This document shows positions 45,715 through 53,825 of a DNA stretch of 64,000 nucleotides, in pieces. This stretch comes from Fructobacillus parabroussonetiae (GTDB lineage: Bacteria; Bacillota; Bacilli; Lactobacillales; Lactobacillaceae). A program made the translations under genes and the position numbers. Numbering within the stretch: position 1 is the first letter of the stretch; every line of letters begins with the position of its first letter. Where the stretch lies: contig NZ_JAAMFL010000001.1 in the NCBI RefSeq assembly GCF_018437265.1, positions 62,001-126,000 on the forward strand, given 5' to 3'. The notes under the pieces are model-generated. The model worked only from the letters and a program-made list of their open reading frames with translations. It was not told the origin of the DNA and did not search any database.

Positions 45715-46675
45715 ATTAACGACATTATTAGAACAAGTCAATCAAACTTATCCCGGAACGGTGATGGTTCGAACTGGTGAAGAAGAGAGCGGCCGACTGC
45801 GAATGGATCGCAGCCAACAATCGTTTTTGGCAGACCGCTTGTTAATTGAGATTCCTGACAAGACCGAAGCGGACTTTGTCATCGGAACGGAATTGCTGCA
45901 ATTGCTCCTTTCTTTGAATGGCATTGTGCCACAAATCTTTTTTGGCCTCACTTTTGAAGATGAAGCACTGGATCAACAGCTAGTGACAATCGCTAGCCGC
46001 CTTCACAAGATGGTCATGCATGGTATCAGCTATCGTGAAATGGCCAAGCAGGGCTTCTTGACTGCTGAAACGGCGACTGCCTTTCAGGCGGGAATCGAAG
46101 ACGAATTGACGCCAGAGGAAAAAGACATTGATGGGCAACACCTCTTCCGTTTGCTGTCCCTTGTTGACGCTCAGATTTTTAACAAAGTCTTAGCTGAAAA
46201 CAAGTTGGCGGAGGCAGCGAAGCAAGCCGATGCGCAGTACAAGACTTTGTATCCAAAAGCCAATGCGGCGGCCAAGTCCCTGTCTGAGCTCATTGTGACA
46301 GCGGACCTGAAGGATTCGCGCACGATTCGCAAAACCATTGTTCGTGTCTTTGCTGGGCTGGATGAACTATTGGAAAAGGCTGATTTACCAACGGTCAACG
46401 CCAAGCAGTACGTAACGCTGGCACCGGTCTTGTCTGAACGGCAGTTGAATGGACCGGTCAAAAACCTCTTTGAAATCTTCCATTCCGAGATGACGGACTT
46501 TGCTTCAAAGGAAAAGGCCTACGTCGGATTGGGTAAGCAGGACCAGCAGAATACTTTCGTCATTGCACCGCCCAAAAACCCGGCTGATCGACCAAAGTTC
46601 TTTACGGAACTGTACGCACTATCGGTGCGCGAACTCTTAGAGAAACTGGCGCTGCCATACATCTTACGTTCGTAA
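45704..46675 (+). CDS. Unknown protein of the type annotated IpaB/EvcA family in lactobacilli
   Basis: A 323-residue soluble protein. I recall genes beside HMG-CoA reductase in lactobacilli annotated IpaB/EvcA family; the match is by size and position, and function is unknown. Visible features are an N-terminal alpha/beta region (LLIEIPDKTEADFVIGTELLQLLLSLNGI), a Glu/Lys-rich middle part and a helical C-terminus. There is no signal peptide or catalytic motif I can name. It is in an operon with mvaA and a sirtuin gene. Confidence 0.6.
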   Translation: MTPKLTTLLEQVNQTYPGTVMVRTGEEESGRLRMDRSQQSFLADRLLIEIPDKTEADFVIGTELLQLLLSLNGIVPQIFFGLTFEDEALDQQLVTIASRLHKMVMHGISYREMAKQGFLTAETATAFQAGIEDELTPEEKDIDGQHLFRLLSLVDAQIFNKVLAENKLAEAAKQADAQYKTLYPKANAAAKSLSELIVTADLKDSRTIRKTIVRVFAGLDELLEKADLPTVNAKQYVTLAPVLSERQLNGPVKNLFEIFHSEMTDFASKEKAYVGLGKQDQQNTFVIAPPKNPADRPKFFTELYALSVRELLEKLALPYILRS

Positions 46676-46696
46676 TTTTGACGGAGGAGGGCGAAA

Positions 46697-47407
46697 TTGG
46701 GACTCGTTCAACAAGATATTCAACAGGCCTTTGATCAGGCCAAACACATTGTTTTTCTAACTGGAGCTGGCGTTTCCACCGCTTCGGGAATTCCGGATTA
46801 CCGCTCGAAAAACGGGGTCTATCAAAATCTGGCTTACACACCGGAATACCTGTTATCCGACCAAGCCTTTGCCGAGATTCCTGAGGTTCAGTATGCCTTT
46901 ATGCAGGAAAACCTTTATTTTCCGGAGGCAAAACCCAACGTGATTCACCAAAAGATGGCCGCCTTTGTCCAAGAGGGCCGTGCCAAAGTCATTACGCAAA
47001 ACATCGATGATTTGGATGTGCGAGCTGGACTGAGTGATTCCGATTTGATTCGTTTTCACGGCTCGCTTTATGATCTCTATACACCAAAAGACGGCGCTTC
47101 GGCGACTTTGGCAGCCTACCAACAGTCCTTGTACCGCGAGGGGGACGGCGCTAAGATTCGCCCAAGAATTACCTTTTACGGTGAGGTGCCTTTTCGAGTG
47201 GAAGAGGCGGTTGATTGGGTGAGTCAGGCGGATTTAATCTGCCTTGTCGGGACTTCTTTTAAAGTCTATCCCTTTGCTGGCTTGCTGAATGCGGCCAAGG
47301 CCAATGTGCCAATTTTTGCCGTTAATTTAACACCTCTACCTGCAATGGCTGGTGTCAAACAAGTGATTGGCGATGCCAGTGAATTTTTCAAAGAATTAAA
47401 AAACTAA
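46697..47407 (+). CDS. Sir2-family NAD-dependent deacetylase lacking the zinc ribbon
   Basis: A 236-residue sirtuin with a TTG start behind GGAGGAGG. NAD-binding motifs are intact: TGAGVSTASGIPDYRS (22-37), QNID (101-104) and the catalytic His121 in RFHGSLYD. The four-Cys zinc ribbon expected between HGS and IRPRITFYGE is gone: residues 125-155 contain no Cys. NAD chemistry may persist, but the zinc module normally supports the fold. It is the last gene of the ppx-mvaA operon. A short terminator follows. Confidence 0.85.
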   Translation: MGLVQQDIQQAFDQAKHIVFLTGAGVSTASGIPDYRSKNGVYQNLAYTPEYLLSDQAFAEIPEVQYAFMQENLYFPEAKPNVIHQKMAAFVQEGRAKVITQNIDDLDVRAGLSDSDLIRFHGSLYDLYTPKDGASATLAAYQQSLYREGDGAKIRPRITFYGEVPFRVEEAVDWVSQADLICLVGTSFKVYPFAGLLNAAKANVPIFAVNLTPLPAMAGVKQVIGDASEFFKELKN

Positions 47408-47426
47408 GCCGAAGGGCTTTTTTTTT
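47405..47426 (+). terminator. Sirtuin gene terminator
   Basis: AAGCC and GGCTT with a short loop and a long T-run; overlaps the stop codon. Confidence 0.7.
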
Positions 47427-47465
47427 ATGCAAAAAACGGTATGATACAAAAAGGAGGAAGCATAT

Positions 47466-48479
47466 ATGTCTCAAAAAAATGAAGGACTGGCTAGAGAAGG
47501 AGCCAGTTCCGTTGTTGCTCACCAAAAGGAAAATCATCTTCACCATCACGAAGGACAGGACGCACAGCCTTCACAGCTACCATACCTGATTGGCATTTCG
47601 TTGAATTTGATTTTCGTTTTGTCCGAGCTTGTTTTTGCTAAGTTGGCCCATTCGACTGCCCTTTTTGCCGATGCCTTTCACAATTTATCCGATGTCTTAG
47701 CTTTGGTCATCGCCTGGTTGGCGGTTTTGGTTTTTGGTATTAAGGCAACCAGGAGTAAAACCTACGGCTGGCACAATGTCTCCATCTTGGCCTCGATTTT
47801 TAATACCGTTCTCTTACTTTTTGCAGTGGGAACGATTTTTGTCGAAGGGGTTAGCGACTTATTGAATCCGGGTAGTATTCATACGAACGGGATGATTATC
47901 ACGGTGGTGGCCGCCATCGGAATCGTTGTTAACCTGTCCACGGCCATGCTTTTCAAAGCCTCTGGAGTCCCAGACGAACACGGTCACAGCCATGCGGGAG
48001 CCGATCAGGATTTGAATGCCAAAACGGCTTACATCCACTTGCTGTCCGATGCCGGGGTGTCCATTGGGGTGATTTTGGCCGGTTGGTTGATCAAAGTCAC
48101 GGGCTGGCAGTTAATCGATCCCGTTGTTTCTTTGCTGATTGGCGTGATTATTTTAGTGACGGCCTGGCCCGTTATGAAAGAAACCGTGAACTTGGCTATT
48201 AATGGGGTTCCTGACGAAGTTGACGCTGATGCGATTTACGATTACCTCGTTCAAAAAGAAGGGGTGATTGGCTTGCATGATTTGCACATCTGGCCACTGT
48301 CGACAACGGAAACGGCTTTGACCGTCCATTTGTCATTATCGGACAGCTGTTTGCAAGACGAACATGGCTTGAAAACACTGAATACGATTGAAAATGAGCT
48401 GAAGGATCGTTTCGGCATTAGCCACGTGACGATTCAAATGGAAGGGCAGCAGAAGGAAGAAAATTGTAACGTGATTTAG
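47466..48479 (+). CDS. Cation diffusion facilitator, zinc/cobalt exporter type
   Basis: A 337-residue CDF protein with six membrane helices and a cytoplasmic C-terminal domain. The metal site is FADAFHNLSDV in helix 2 and HLLSDAGVS in helix 5 (two HxxxD pairs). His-rich stretches lie at the N-terminus (HQKENHLHHHEGQ) and in the middle loop (DEHGHSHAGADQD). This pattern fits Zn(II)/H+ antiporters (CzcD/ZitB group). A CzrA-like metal sensor gene lies 2.4 kb downstream. AAGGAGG precedes the ATG. Confidence 0.92.
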   Translation: MSQKNEGLAREGASSVVAHQKENHLHHHEGQDAQPSQLPYLIGISLNLIFVLSELVFAKLAHSTALFADAFHNLSDVLALVIAWLAVLVFGIKATRSKTYGWHNVSILASIFNTVLLLFAVGTIFVEGVSDLLNPGSIHTNGMIITVVAAIGIVVNLSTAMLFKASGVPDEHGHSHAGADQDLNAKTAYIHLLSDAGVSIGVILAGWLIKVTGWQLIDPVVSLLIGVIILVTAWPVMKETVNLAINGVPDEVDADAIYDYLVQKEGVIGLHDLHIWPLSTTETALTVHLSLSDSCLQDEHGLKTLNTIENELKDRFGISHVTIQMEGQQKEENCNVI

Positions 48480-48582
48480 AATGATAAAAGCGTACAAAAT
48501 CCCTTTAAAATTCTAATAAATAAGAACCGTTCTCGAGTAAATGAGAATGATTCAAGGTTTACTTAAATTAAGAAGTAATCAT

Positions 48583-48618
48583 AAAAAGAGCCTGAACCTT
48601 AGTTTCAGGCTCTTTTTT
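48583..48618 (+). terminator. CDF gene terminator
   Basis: AAAAAGAGCCTGAA and TTTCAGGCTCTTTTTT arms; strong. Confidence 0.92.
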
Positions 48619-48662
48619 CGACTTTTTAGTCAAAAGCGTTTAAAAAGTTACAAAAATTTCGC

Positions 48663-48690
48663 TTGACCTCTCGTCTTTCCCGTGTAATAT
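48663..48690 (+). promoter_or_regulatory. mntH promoter
   Basis: TTGACC (48663-48668), 16-base spacer, TAATAT (48685-48690), giving a ~230-base leader before mntH. Confidence 0.7.
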
Positions 48691-48696
48691 TAAATC

Positions 48697-48929
48697 TAGA
48701 CTTAGGAAAAGTCATTGAGTTAAGTAGCTTTCATAAGCTTTCAACAACCAAGTTGAATGAAATCCTTTATGAAAATTATTTAGCGTTTTAAAAATAATAA
48801 GTCCGGCATCATTTATTAATTTAGAATGATTGCATAATTGGCAAGGGGATTTTCCGGCCTTTTTTGCTTTTGCGCGCTTTTAAAAACGTTTCGATGGCCT
48901 TCCTGAGGAGAAATCCAAAGGAGACAATT
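48697..48929 (+). promoter_or_regulatory. Structured leader of mntH with terminator-like hairpin
   Basis: A nested hairpin has an outer stem TTTCATAA (48729-48736) with TTATGAAA (48767-48774) and an inner stem TTCAAC (48740-48745) with GTTGAA (48752-48757). Further on, AAGGGGATTTTCCGGCCTT (48842-48860) can fold with a small bulge and is followed by TTTTGC, like a weak terminator. The layout suggests metal-responsive attenuation, but no known riboswitch consensus could be confirmed. Confidence 0.45.
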
Positions 48930-50312
48930 ATGGACAATTCCGTAAATAAAAAGCCTCATCACTCATTGATTGAGCACACTGGTGAAAAATCACTGGCTGA
49001 AGTTAACGGATCCATTGAAGTACCAAAGAATGGATCTTTCTGGCGTCGTTTGCTCGCCTTTTCTGGACCAGGGGCCTTGGTTGCCGTTGGTTATATGGAT
49101 CCAGGTAACTGGGTGACATCAATTGCCGGTGGTGCCGCATACCACTACTTGCTTTTGTCTGTTGTCTTGATTTCATCTTTAATTGCCATGCTCTTGCAGT
49201 ATATGGCGGGAAAGCTTGGAATCGTTAAGCAAGAAGACTTGGCCCAGGCAACGGGTAACCGTACCAACAAGTTTGGTCGTTACGCCCTCTGGATCATGAC
49301 TGAATTAGCCCTGGTCGCAACGGATATCGCCGAAGTTGTCGGTGGTGCCATTGCCTTATCACTGCTTTTTGGTTGGCCACTTTTGGTCACGGTCTTCATG
49401 ACGGCCTTCGATGTTATCATCTTGTTGTTGTTGATGAAGTTCGGATTCCGTAAGATTGAAGCGATTGTCATGACCTTGATCTTGACGATTTTGGCAGTCT
49501 TTGTTTACTTGACAATCTTGTCACGTCCTGACTGGATGGCCATCATGGGGAACTATGTGCCTCGTCCTAAGACAATGTCAATGCACGCCCTTCAGGGACT
49601 TGATAGCCCACTTTACATGACGGCTGGTATCATTGGTGCCACGGTTATGCCCCACAACCTTTACTTGCACTCATCAATTTCACAGACTCGTAAGGTCAAC
49701 CACGATGATCCAGCAGAAGTGAAGGAAGCCGTTCGTTTGATGACTTGGGATTCCAACATCCAATTGACTTTGGCCTTCTTCATCAACTCAATGCTCTTGA
49801 TTGTTGGTGCCGCCTTGTTCTTCGGTCACGCCCAAGAATTGTCCGGCTTCCACCAATTGTACGACGCCTTGAATGATCACAACATTGCCGGAGCCATCGC
49901 TTCGCCAGTGTTGTCAACACTCTTTGCCTTGGCCCTCTTGGCTTCTGGACAGAACTCCACGATTACTGGTACCTTGACTGGTGAAATCATCATGGAAGGA
50001 TTCTTGCACTTCCGAATCCCAATGTGGCTTCGTCGTGTCATTACGCGTGGTATTGCCATTACGCCAGTTTTGATTATCGCCCTCATGTATGGCGGTAACG
50101 AAGCAAAGATGGATGATTTGATTGAGTCAACTCAGGTCTTCTTGTCAATTGCCTTGCCATTCTCAATGGCACCATTGATTTACTTCACTTCATCGAAGAA
50201 GATCATGGGCGAGTACGCGAACTCAGCGTGGGTTAAGTGGACTGGTTGGTTCTGCTTCGCTTCGTTAACGTTGATTAACGTGTTCCTTGTTTACCAAATT
50301 TTCGCCGGCTAA
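48930..50312 (+). CDS. mntH: Nramp-family manganese transporter
   Basis: A 460-residue MntH with about 11 membrane helices. The metal-binding motif YMDPGNW is at 55-61 and the second MPHNLYLHSS in helix 6. It imports Mn(II), which lactic acid bacteria accumulate for oxidative protection. I chose ATG 48930 (MDNSVNKKP), with AAAGGAG upstream; an upstream ATG at 48864 lies inside the leader. A universal stress gene follows 22 bases later in the same unit. Codon bias indicates high expression. Confidence 0.95.
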   Translation: MDNSVNKKPHHSLIEHTGEKSLAEVNGSIEVPKNGSFWRRLLAFSGPGALVAVGYMDPGNWVTSIAGGAAYHYLLLSVVLISSLIAMLLQYMAGKLGIVKQEDLAQATGNRTNKFGRYALWIMTELALVATDIAEVVGGAIALSLLFGWPLLVTVFMTAFDVIILLLLMKFGFRKIEAIVMTLILTILAVFVYLTILSRPDWMAIMGNYVPRPKTMSMHALQGLDSPLYMTAGIIGATVMPHNLYLHSSISQTRKVNHDDPAEVKEAVRLMTWDSNIQLTLAFFINSMLLIVGAALFFGHAQELSGFHQLYDALNDHNIAGAIASPVLSTLFALALLASGQNSTITGTLTGEIIMEGFLHFRIPMWLRRVITRGIAITPVLIIALMYGGNEAKMDDLIESTQVFLSIALPFSMAPLIYFTSSKKIMGEYANSAWVKWTGWFCFASLTLINVFLVYQIFAG

Positions 50313-50334
50313 GTTGAACAAATAGGAGGCTACC

Positions 50335-50796
50335 ATGGCTGAATTACAATTGAACATTGAACCAAAACATTTTAAAAACATCTTGGTTGGTGTTGATGAA
50401 TCCGAACAAGGTTACAACGCCTTGGCCAACGCGATTCACCAGGCGCGCGAAGATGATGCACACTTGATTATCGCTTCGGTTTTGGAAATGGGTGACCTGT
50501 CAGCCGTTTCCGCCTTGCACTTGGATGTGATTAAGGAAAAGCGCGAAGAAATCGAAAAGAACTTGGAAAAGTACCGTGCCTATGCTGAAAAGCAAGGTGT
50601 CCAATCCGTTGATACGGTCTTTGATGACGGTGTTAAATTTGGCGAAATCCTTGTCGAAGACATTTCGCCACGTGTCAATGCTGATTTGGTTGTTGTTGGG
50701 GCGCACTCACGTGAAGGTTTCTGGGGATCAATTGGTTCACAGGCAGCTTACATTGCTCGCAACTCAAAAACTTCGGTTTTGATTGTCCAAAACTAA
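50335..50796 (+). CDS. Universal stress protein (UspA family)
   Basis: A 153-residue Usp-fold protein. It starts with ILVGVDESEQGYNAL, and the ATP-binding segment is VVVGAHSREGFWGSIGSQAAYIARNSKTSVLIV. It is the second gene of the mntH unit; mntH-usp pairs are common in lactobacilli. The role is probably in stress survival; no specific partner is known. Confidence 0.92.
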   Translation: MAELQLNIEPKHFKNILVGVDESEQGYNALANAIHQAREDDAHLIIASVLEMGDLSAVSALHLDVIKEKREEIEKNLEKYRAYAEKQGVQSVDTVFDDGVKFGEILVEDISPRVNADLVVVGAHSREGFWGSIGSQAAYIARNSKTSVLIVQN

Positions 50797-50805
50797 AATT
50801 TCTTG

Positions 50806-50836
50806 AAAAGCAGCTGACATGTCAGCTGCTTTTTTA
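50806..50836 (+). terminator. mntH-usp terminator
   Basis: Perfect palindrome AAAAGCAGCTGACAT / ATGTCAGCTGCTTTT followed by T residues. Confidence 0.9.
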
Positions 50837-50882
50837 TTGGTTAAAAAGGCGCATTTGATGGATTCCTTGCTATAATAATTAT

Positions 50883-51212
50883 ATGAAAACAGAAATCCAA
50901 CGTGAATTGAGTCATATCTTTAAATTACTGGCATCGGAGAAACGCTTGGCCATTCTCATGCTTTTAGAAGAAAAGCCTTATTCGGTGAGTGAGTTAATTG
51001 AGGCGCTCCAAATGGAGCAGTCCGCCGTCTCGCATCAATTGAAAAAACTGCGAGAAGAGCAGGTCGTTGCCGTTCAAAAAGTTGGCCGAACGGTCTATTA
51101 CCGCTTAACGGATTCTCATATGATTGACCTTTTAGCCAACGCTGAAAAACACGTTGACCACGTGATGAATGACGAGAGTCATGAGGACTGGCTAAAACGA
51201 AATAAGCAGTAA
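50883..51212 (+). CDS. ArsR/SmtB-family zinc-sensing repressor, CzrA-like
   Basis: A 109-residue winged-helix regulator. The recognition helix region is MEQSAVSHQLKKLREE. The C-terminal helix carries DSHMIDLLANAEKHVDH, which fits exactly the alpha-5 metal site DxH(x10)HxxH of CzrA/SmtB, sensing Zn(II) or Co(II). Its likely target is the CDF exporter 2.4 kb upstream; no operator could be assigned. The ATG has only a weak ribosome binding site, and a TATAAT-like -10 sits just before it, so the mRNA may be nearly leaderless. Confidence 0.9.
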   Translation: MKTEIQRELSHIFKLLASEKRLAILMLLEEKPYSVSELIEALQMEQSAVSHQLKKLREEQVVAVQKVGRTVYYRLTDSHMIDLLANAEKHVDHVMNDESHEDWLKRNKQ

Positions 51213-51239
51213 AAAAGAGCAGAAATCGCTCTTTTTTTA
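51211..51239 (+). terminator. Metal repressor gene terminator
   Basis: AAAAAAGAGC and GCTCTTTTTTT arms overlapping the stop codon. Confidence 0.8.
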
Positions 51240-51289
51240 TTGACAGAAGGGTCGGGCCTTGATAAACTAATAAAGTTGTAAAAGACAAT

Positions 51290-51373
51290 GCCCTTGTGGC
51301 GGAATTGGCAGACGCGCTGGACTCAAAATCCAGTGGTGGCAACACCGTGTGGGTTCGACTCCCACCGAGGGCA
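51290..51373 (+). tRNA. tRNA-Leu (anticodon CAA)
   Basis: Class II tRNA of 84 bases. Acceptor GCCCTTG/CGAGGGC (one G-U), anticodon stem CTGGA/TCCAG with loop CTCAAAA, variable arm, T stem GTGGG/CCCAC. It decodes UUG, a frequently used leucine codon here. CCA is not encoded. Confidence 0.96.
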
Positions 51374-51379
51374 TCCGTT

Positions 51380-51409
51380 AAGAAGCGATTGATTTCGCTT
51401 CTTTTTTTT
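51380..51409 (+). terminator. tRNA-Leu terminator
   Basis: AAGAAGCGA and TCGCTTCTT arms with a T-run. Confidence 0.88.
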
Positions 51410-51417
51410 GTGCAAGT

Positions 51418-51458
51418 AAAAAAGTCGGACAGCGATTCGTTTTTCTGTCCGACTTTTT
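51418..51458 (-). terminator. Terminator of the nuclease/ABC operon
   Basis: AAAGTCGGACAG and CTGTCCGACTTT arms with T-runs on both strands; on the minus strand it follows the nuclease stop. Confidence 0.85.
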
Positions 51459-51464
51459 CATTTT

Positions 51465-52364
51465 TTAGTTAATCGATGCCGCACCCGTTTGATAGTTAAT
51501 CGAAACACCGGGTTGCACGTTGAAAATCCAGTAATTGAGGTTCAGGCTGGCACCGTTATCCTCAACGGATTTGGCCATGTAATGAACACCGCGCGGTACA
51601 AGCTCGTTGCCCGCATACACCGGGGTTACTTGGCCTCGGATAGTGATGCCGGGATGTTCTTTGATTGCGTAGCGAATGTCGTCTTCTGGAACGAGCTGAC
51701 CAGGATAGGCGTTTTCAACACGGGTTCCAGTGGTCATGTTTTCGGTCACCATCGTGGCCATCCCAAAGAACTGGTAGCCGACAATGTGGGACTTGTTCCA
51801 GAGTGATTGCTTACTTCCACCAAGCGTGACTTTGGGGTTGTTATGAGAACCGCCAACCCAAGCATGGCCATTAAAGCTGTCACCCTGATTCCATCCGGAG
51901 GGGCGAACGCTCTTTGGGATTTGACTGGGGCGTTTGGTGACTTGGTTCATCGACTGTTTTGAGGCAAGGAAGTTGGCTTGACCGGAACGACCCAGGCTGT
52001 CCAGTGGTGAAAGGGCGAGGCCGTTAACGGGATTTAACTTGCTGCCGTCCGCCGGGAATGTTTGCTTTAATTCCTCATCTGAAAAAGTCGCTTGGTTCTG
52101 ATTCAAATGAACCAGGTCGCCATCCAATGTGCCATCCCATTTGATGGCTAAGAGTGCTTGATCGGATGCCGATGTTGCCGTTACGTTCGAGGAGCGGTTG
52201 GCTTTTTTGGCCGATTGCAAGACGGTGCTTTGCTTTTGCCCCTCAGGCTTTTGATTTGATTGATTTTGCTTTTGGAAAGTTTGAAAGGCAAAAACCGCCA
52301 CTAAGGCAATAACCATGGTGACGGTTTGTGTCAAACGCTTTTGATTTGCTTTTTTCTTGGCCAT
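51465..52364 (-). CDS. Membrane-anchored DNA/RNA non-specific endonuclease
   Basis: A 299-residue protein with a basic N-terminus, a membrane anchor (about 13-30), a Gln/Ser-rich linker and an external beta-beta-alpha-metal nuclease domain. The catalytic motif is WNKSHIVGYQF, the lactobacillar variant of DRGH, followed by ENMTTGTRVENAYPGQ with the metal-binding Asn. Such enzymes degrade extracellular DNA and act in DNA entry or nutrient recovery. It is the last gene of the ABC transporter operon, with its ATG touching the ATPase stop. Confidence 0.85.
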   Translation of the reverse strand: MAKKKANQKRLTQTVTMVIALVAVFAFQTFQKQNQSNQKPEGQKQSTVLQSAKKANRSSNVTATSASDQALLAIKWDGTLDGDLVHLNQNQATFSDEELKQTFPADGSKLNPVNGLALSPLDSLGRSGQANFLASKQSMNQVTKRPSQIPKSVRPSGWNQGDSFNGHAWVGGSHNNPKVTLGGSKQSLWNKSHIVGYQFFGMATMVTENMTTGTRVENAYPGQLVPEDDIRYAIKEHPGITIRGQVTPVYAGNELVPRGVHYMAKSVEDNGASLNLNYWIFNVQPGVSINYQTGAASIN

Positions 52365-53098
52365 TAGAAAGACATTGCTCCCAAGAACTTTTTAATTCGT
52401 GTTTCCGTCGAGTGGAAGAAGCCGTCGGTTGGTCCTTGGTAGCCAACTGAACCATTGTCAATAAAGACGATTTGATCGGCGACCTGTTCGGCAAAGGACA
52501 TGTTGTGCGTGACAATAATCATCGACGTGTTCTTTTGGGCCAAGTCCTTTAGGACGCGGAGTACCTGGGCCTCTAATTCTGGATCGAGGGCAGAGGTTGG
52601 TTCATCCAAGAGTAAGTACTTGGGTTCCATGGCCAAAGCCCGTAGAATGGCGACGCGTTGCTGCTGACCACCCGAAAGTTGGTAAGGATAGCGATTCTTT
52701 AGCTCCGTCATACCAAACTGCTCTAAAAGTTCTTGGGCTTTTTTTTCAGCGGCTGCTTTTGACTTCTTTTGAACCTTAATGGGCCCTTCCGTCAGGTTTT
52801 TCAAAACCGTTAGATGGGTGAAGAGCGCCTTTTCTTGGAAGACCATGGCGGTCTTTTGACGGATTTGTAAAATCTGATTATTCGTCAATGGGTTGGCCAA
52901 ATCCAAATGAAGGTCATCGATGGTCAACAGACCGCTATTGGGGCGTTCCAAGAGGTTCAGCGCCTGGAGTAAGGTTGACTTACCAGATCCAGAGGGGCCG
53001 ACAATGGCCGTTGTCTCTTCGGCAGGAAAGTCTAATGAGATGTCGTCCAAGGCGATTTTGTCAGGGTAGTGCTTACTGAGATTTTTAACTTGAATCAT
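52364..53098 (-). CDS. Polar amino acid ABC transporter ATPase, probable cystine importer
   Basis: A 244-residue GlnQ/TcyC-type ATPase. Walker A is GPSGSGKST (34-42), signature LSGGQQQR and Walker B LLLDEPTSALDPE, with the His switch VTHNM. It powers the permease encoded upstream in the operon, overlapping it by four bases. The cysteine-codon leader ahead of the operon suggests L-cystine or cysteine as substrate; without it the substrate would be undetermined. Confidence 0.9.
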   Translation of the reverse strand: MIQVKNLSKHYPDKIALDDISLDFPAEETTAIVGPSGSGKSTLLQALNLLERPNSGLLTIDDLHLDLANPLTNNQILQIRQKTAMVFQEKALFTHLTVLKNLTEGPIKVQKKSKAAAEKKAQELLEQFGMTELKNRYPYQLSGGQQQRVAILRALAMEPKYLLLDEPTSALDPELEAQVLRVLKDLAQKNTSMIIVTHNMSFAEQVADQIVFIDNGSVGYQGPTDGFFHSTETRIKKFLGAMSF

Positions 53099-53793
53099 TG
53101 GGCAAACCTCGATGTGTACTTCTCTAAGTAGTGCTGACCGATTGATAGAATGGACGTGAAGAAGGCGTAGACCATGGCGACCAAAATGTACATCGACAAG
53201 ACCTTATAATTGGCGGCAGCGATTTGCTGGGACAAGTAGAAGATTTCGACAATGGTGATGACGGAGGCCAGTGACGTATCCTTCAACAAACCGATTAATG
53301 AATTGGACAGGGGTGGAATTGAAATCCGGGCCGCCTGTGGTAAGACAACGTTCAAGTAAACTTGGCCCCGTGTCATGCCAAGTGATTCGGCTGCCTGCTT
53401 TTGCACTTCGGGAACGGATGAAATCGATGCACGAATCGTTTCGGAAGCGTAAGCGCCGGTGTTCAATGAAAAGACTGTAATCGCTGATACCCAAGCCGAC
53501 TGGAAGAGGGCGATGTGGGCGTTTGGTAGACCGTAAAAGACGATGAAAAGCTGTACAATCAACGGTGTTGAACGGAAGAACCAGACGTAGGCGTTGGCAA
53601 TCCATTTAATAATCTGTAAGAAGGCGGCCGCCCATTCGTTTTGCGGTAATTTTGCCACTCGAATTAAAGCCGTCAGTGAGGCAAAAATCAATCCGAAAAA
53701 GAAGGAAATGGCCGTCAGGGGCAAGGTGTATTTGAGTGCTGCGCTGAATAGTTCGGGCAGGTATTTGACTGCCAGGTTGAAAAAGTCTGTCAT
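53095..53793 (-). CDS. Polar amino acid ABC transporter permease
   Basis: A 232-residue HisM/TcyB-type permease with about five membrane helices. The EAA loop that contacts the ATPase is ESLGMTRGQVYLNVVLPQA. RSTPLIVQLFIVFYGLP is the family N-terminal signature. It is the second gene of the operon, between the binding protein and ATPase. Confidence 0.92.
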   Translation of the reverse strand: MTDFFNLAVKYLPELFSAALKYTLPLTAISFFFGLIFASLTALIRVAKLPQNEWAAAFLQIIKWIANAYVWFFRSTPLIVQLFIVFYGLPNAHIALFQSAWVSAITVFSLNTGAYASETIRASISSVPEVQKQAAESLGMTRGQVYLNVVLPQAARISIPPLSNSLIGLLKDTSLASVITIVEIFYLSQQIAAANYKVLSMYILVAMVYAFFTSILSIGQHYLEKYTSRFAQ

Positions 53794-53825
53794 ACTTTCT
53801 TCCTATATAATCGATTTGCTACTGC

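Noticed and set aside
48541-48560. Fur-like box (TGAGAATGATTCA)
   Set aside because: It lies between the CDF stop codon and its terminator, not at a promoter, and matches only part of a consensus.
48697-48929. Known yybP-ykoY manganese riboswitch before mntH
   Set aside because: I could find neither the GGGGAGTAG-type loop nor its partner; only GTAGC and TCAACA fragments occur, too little to assign the family.
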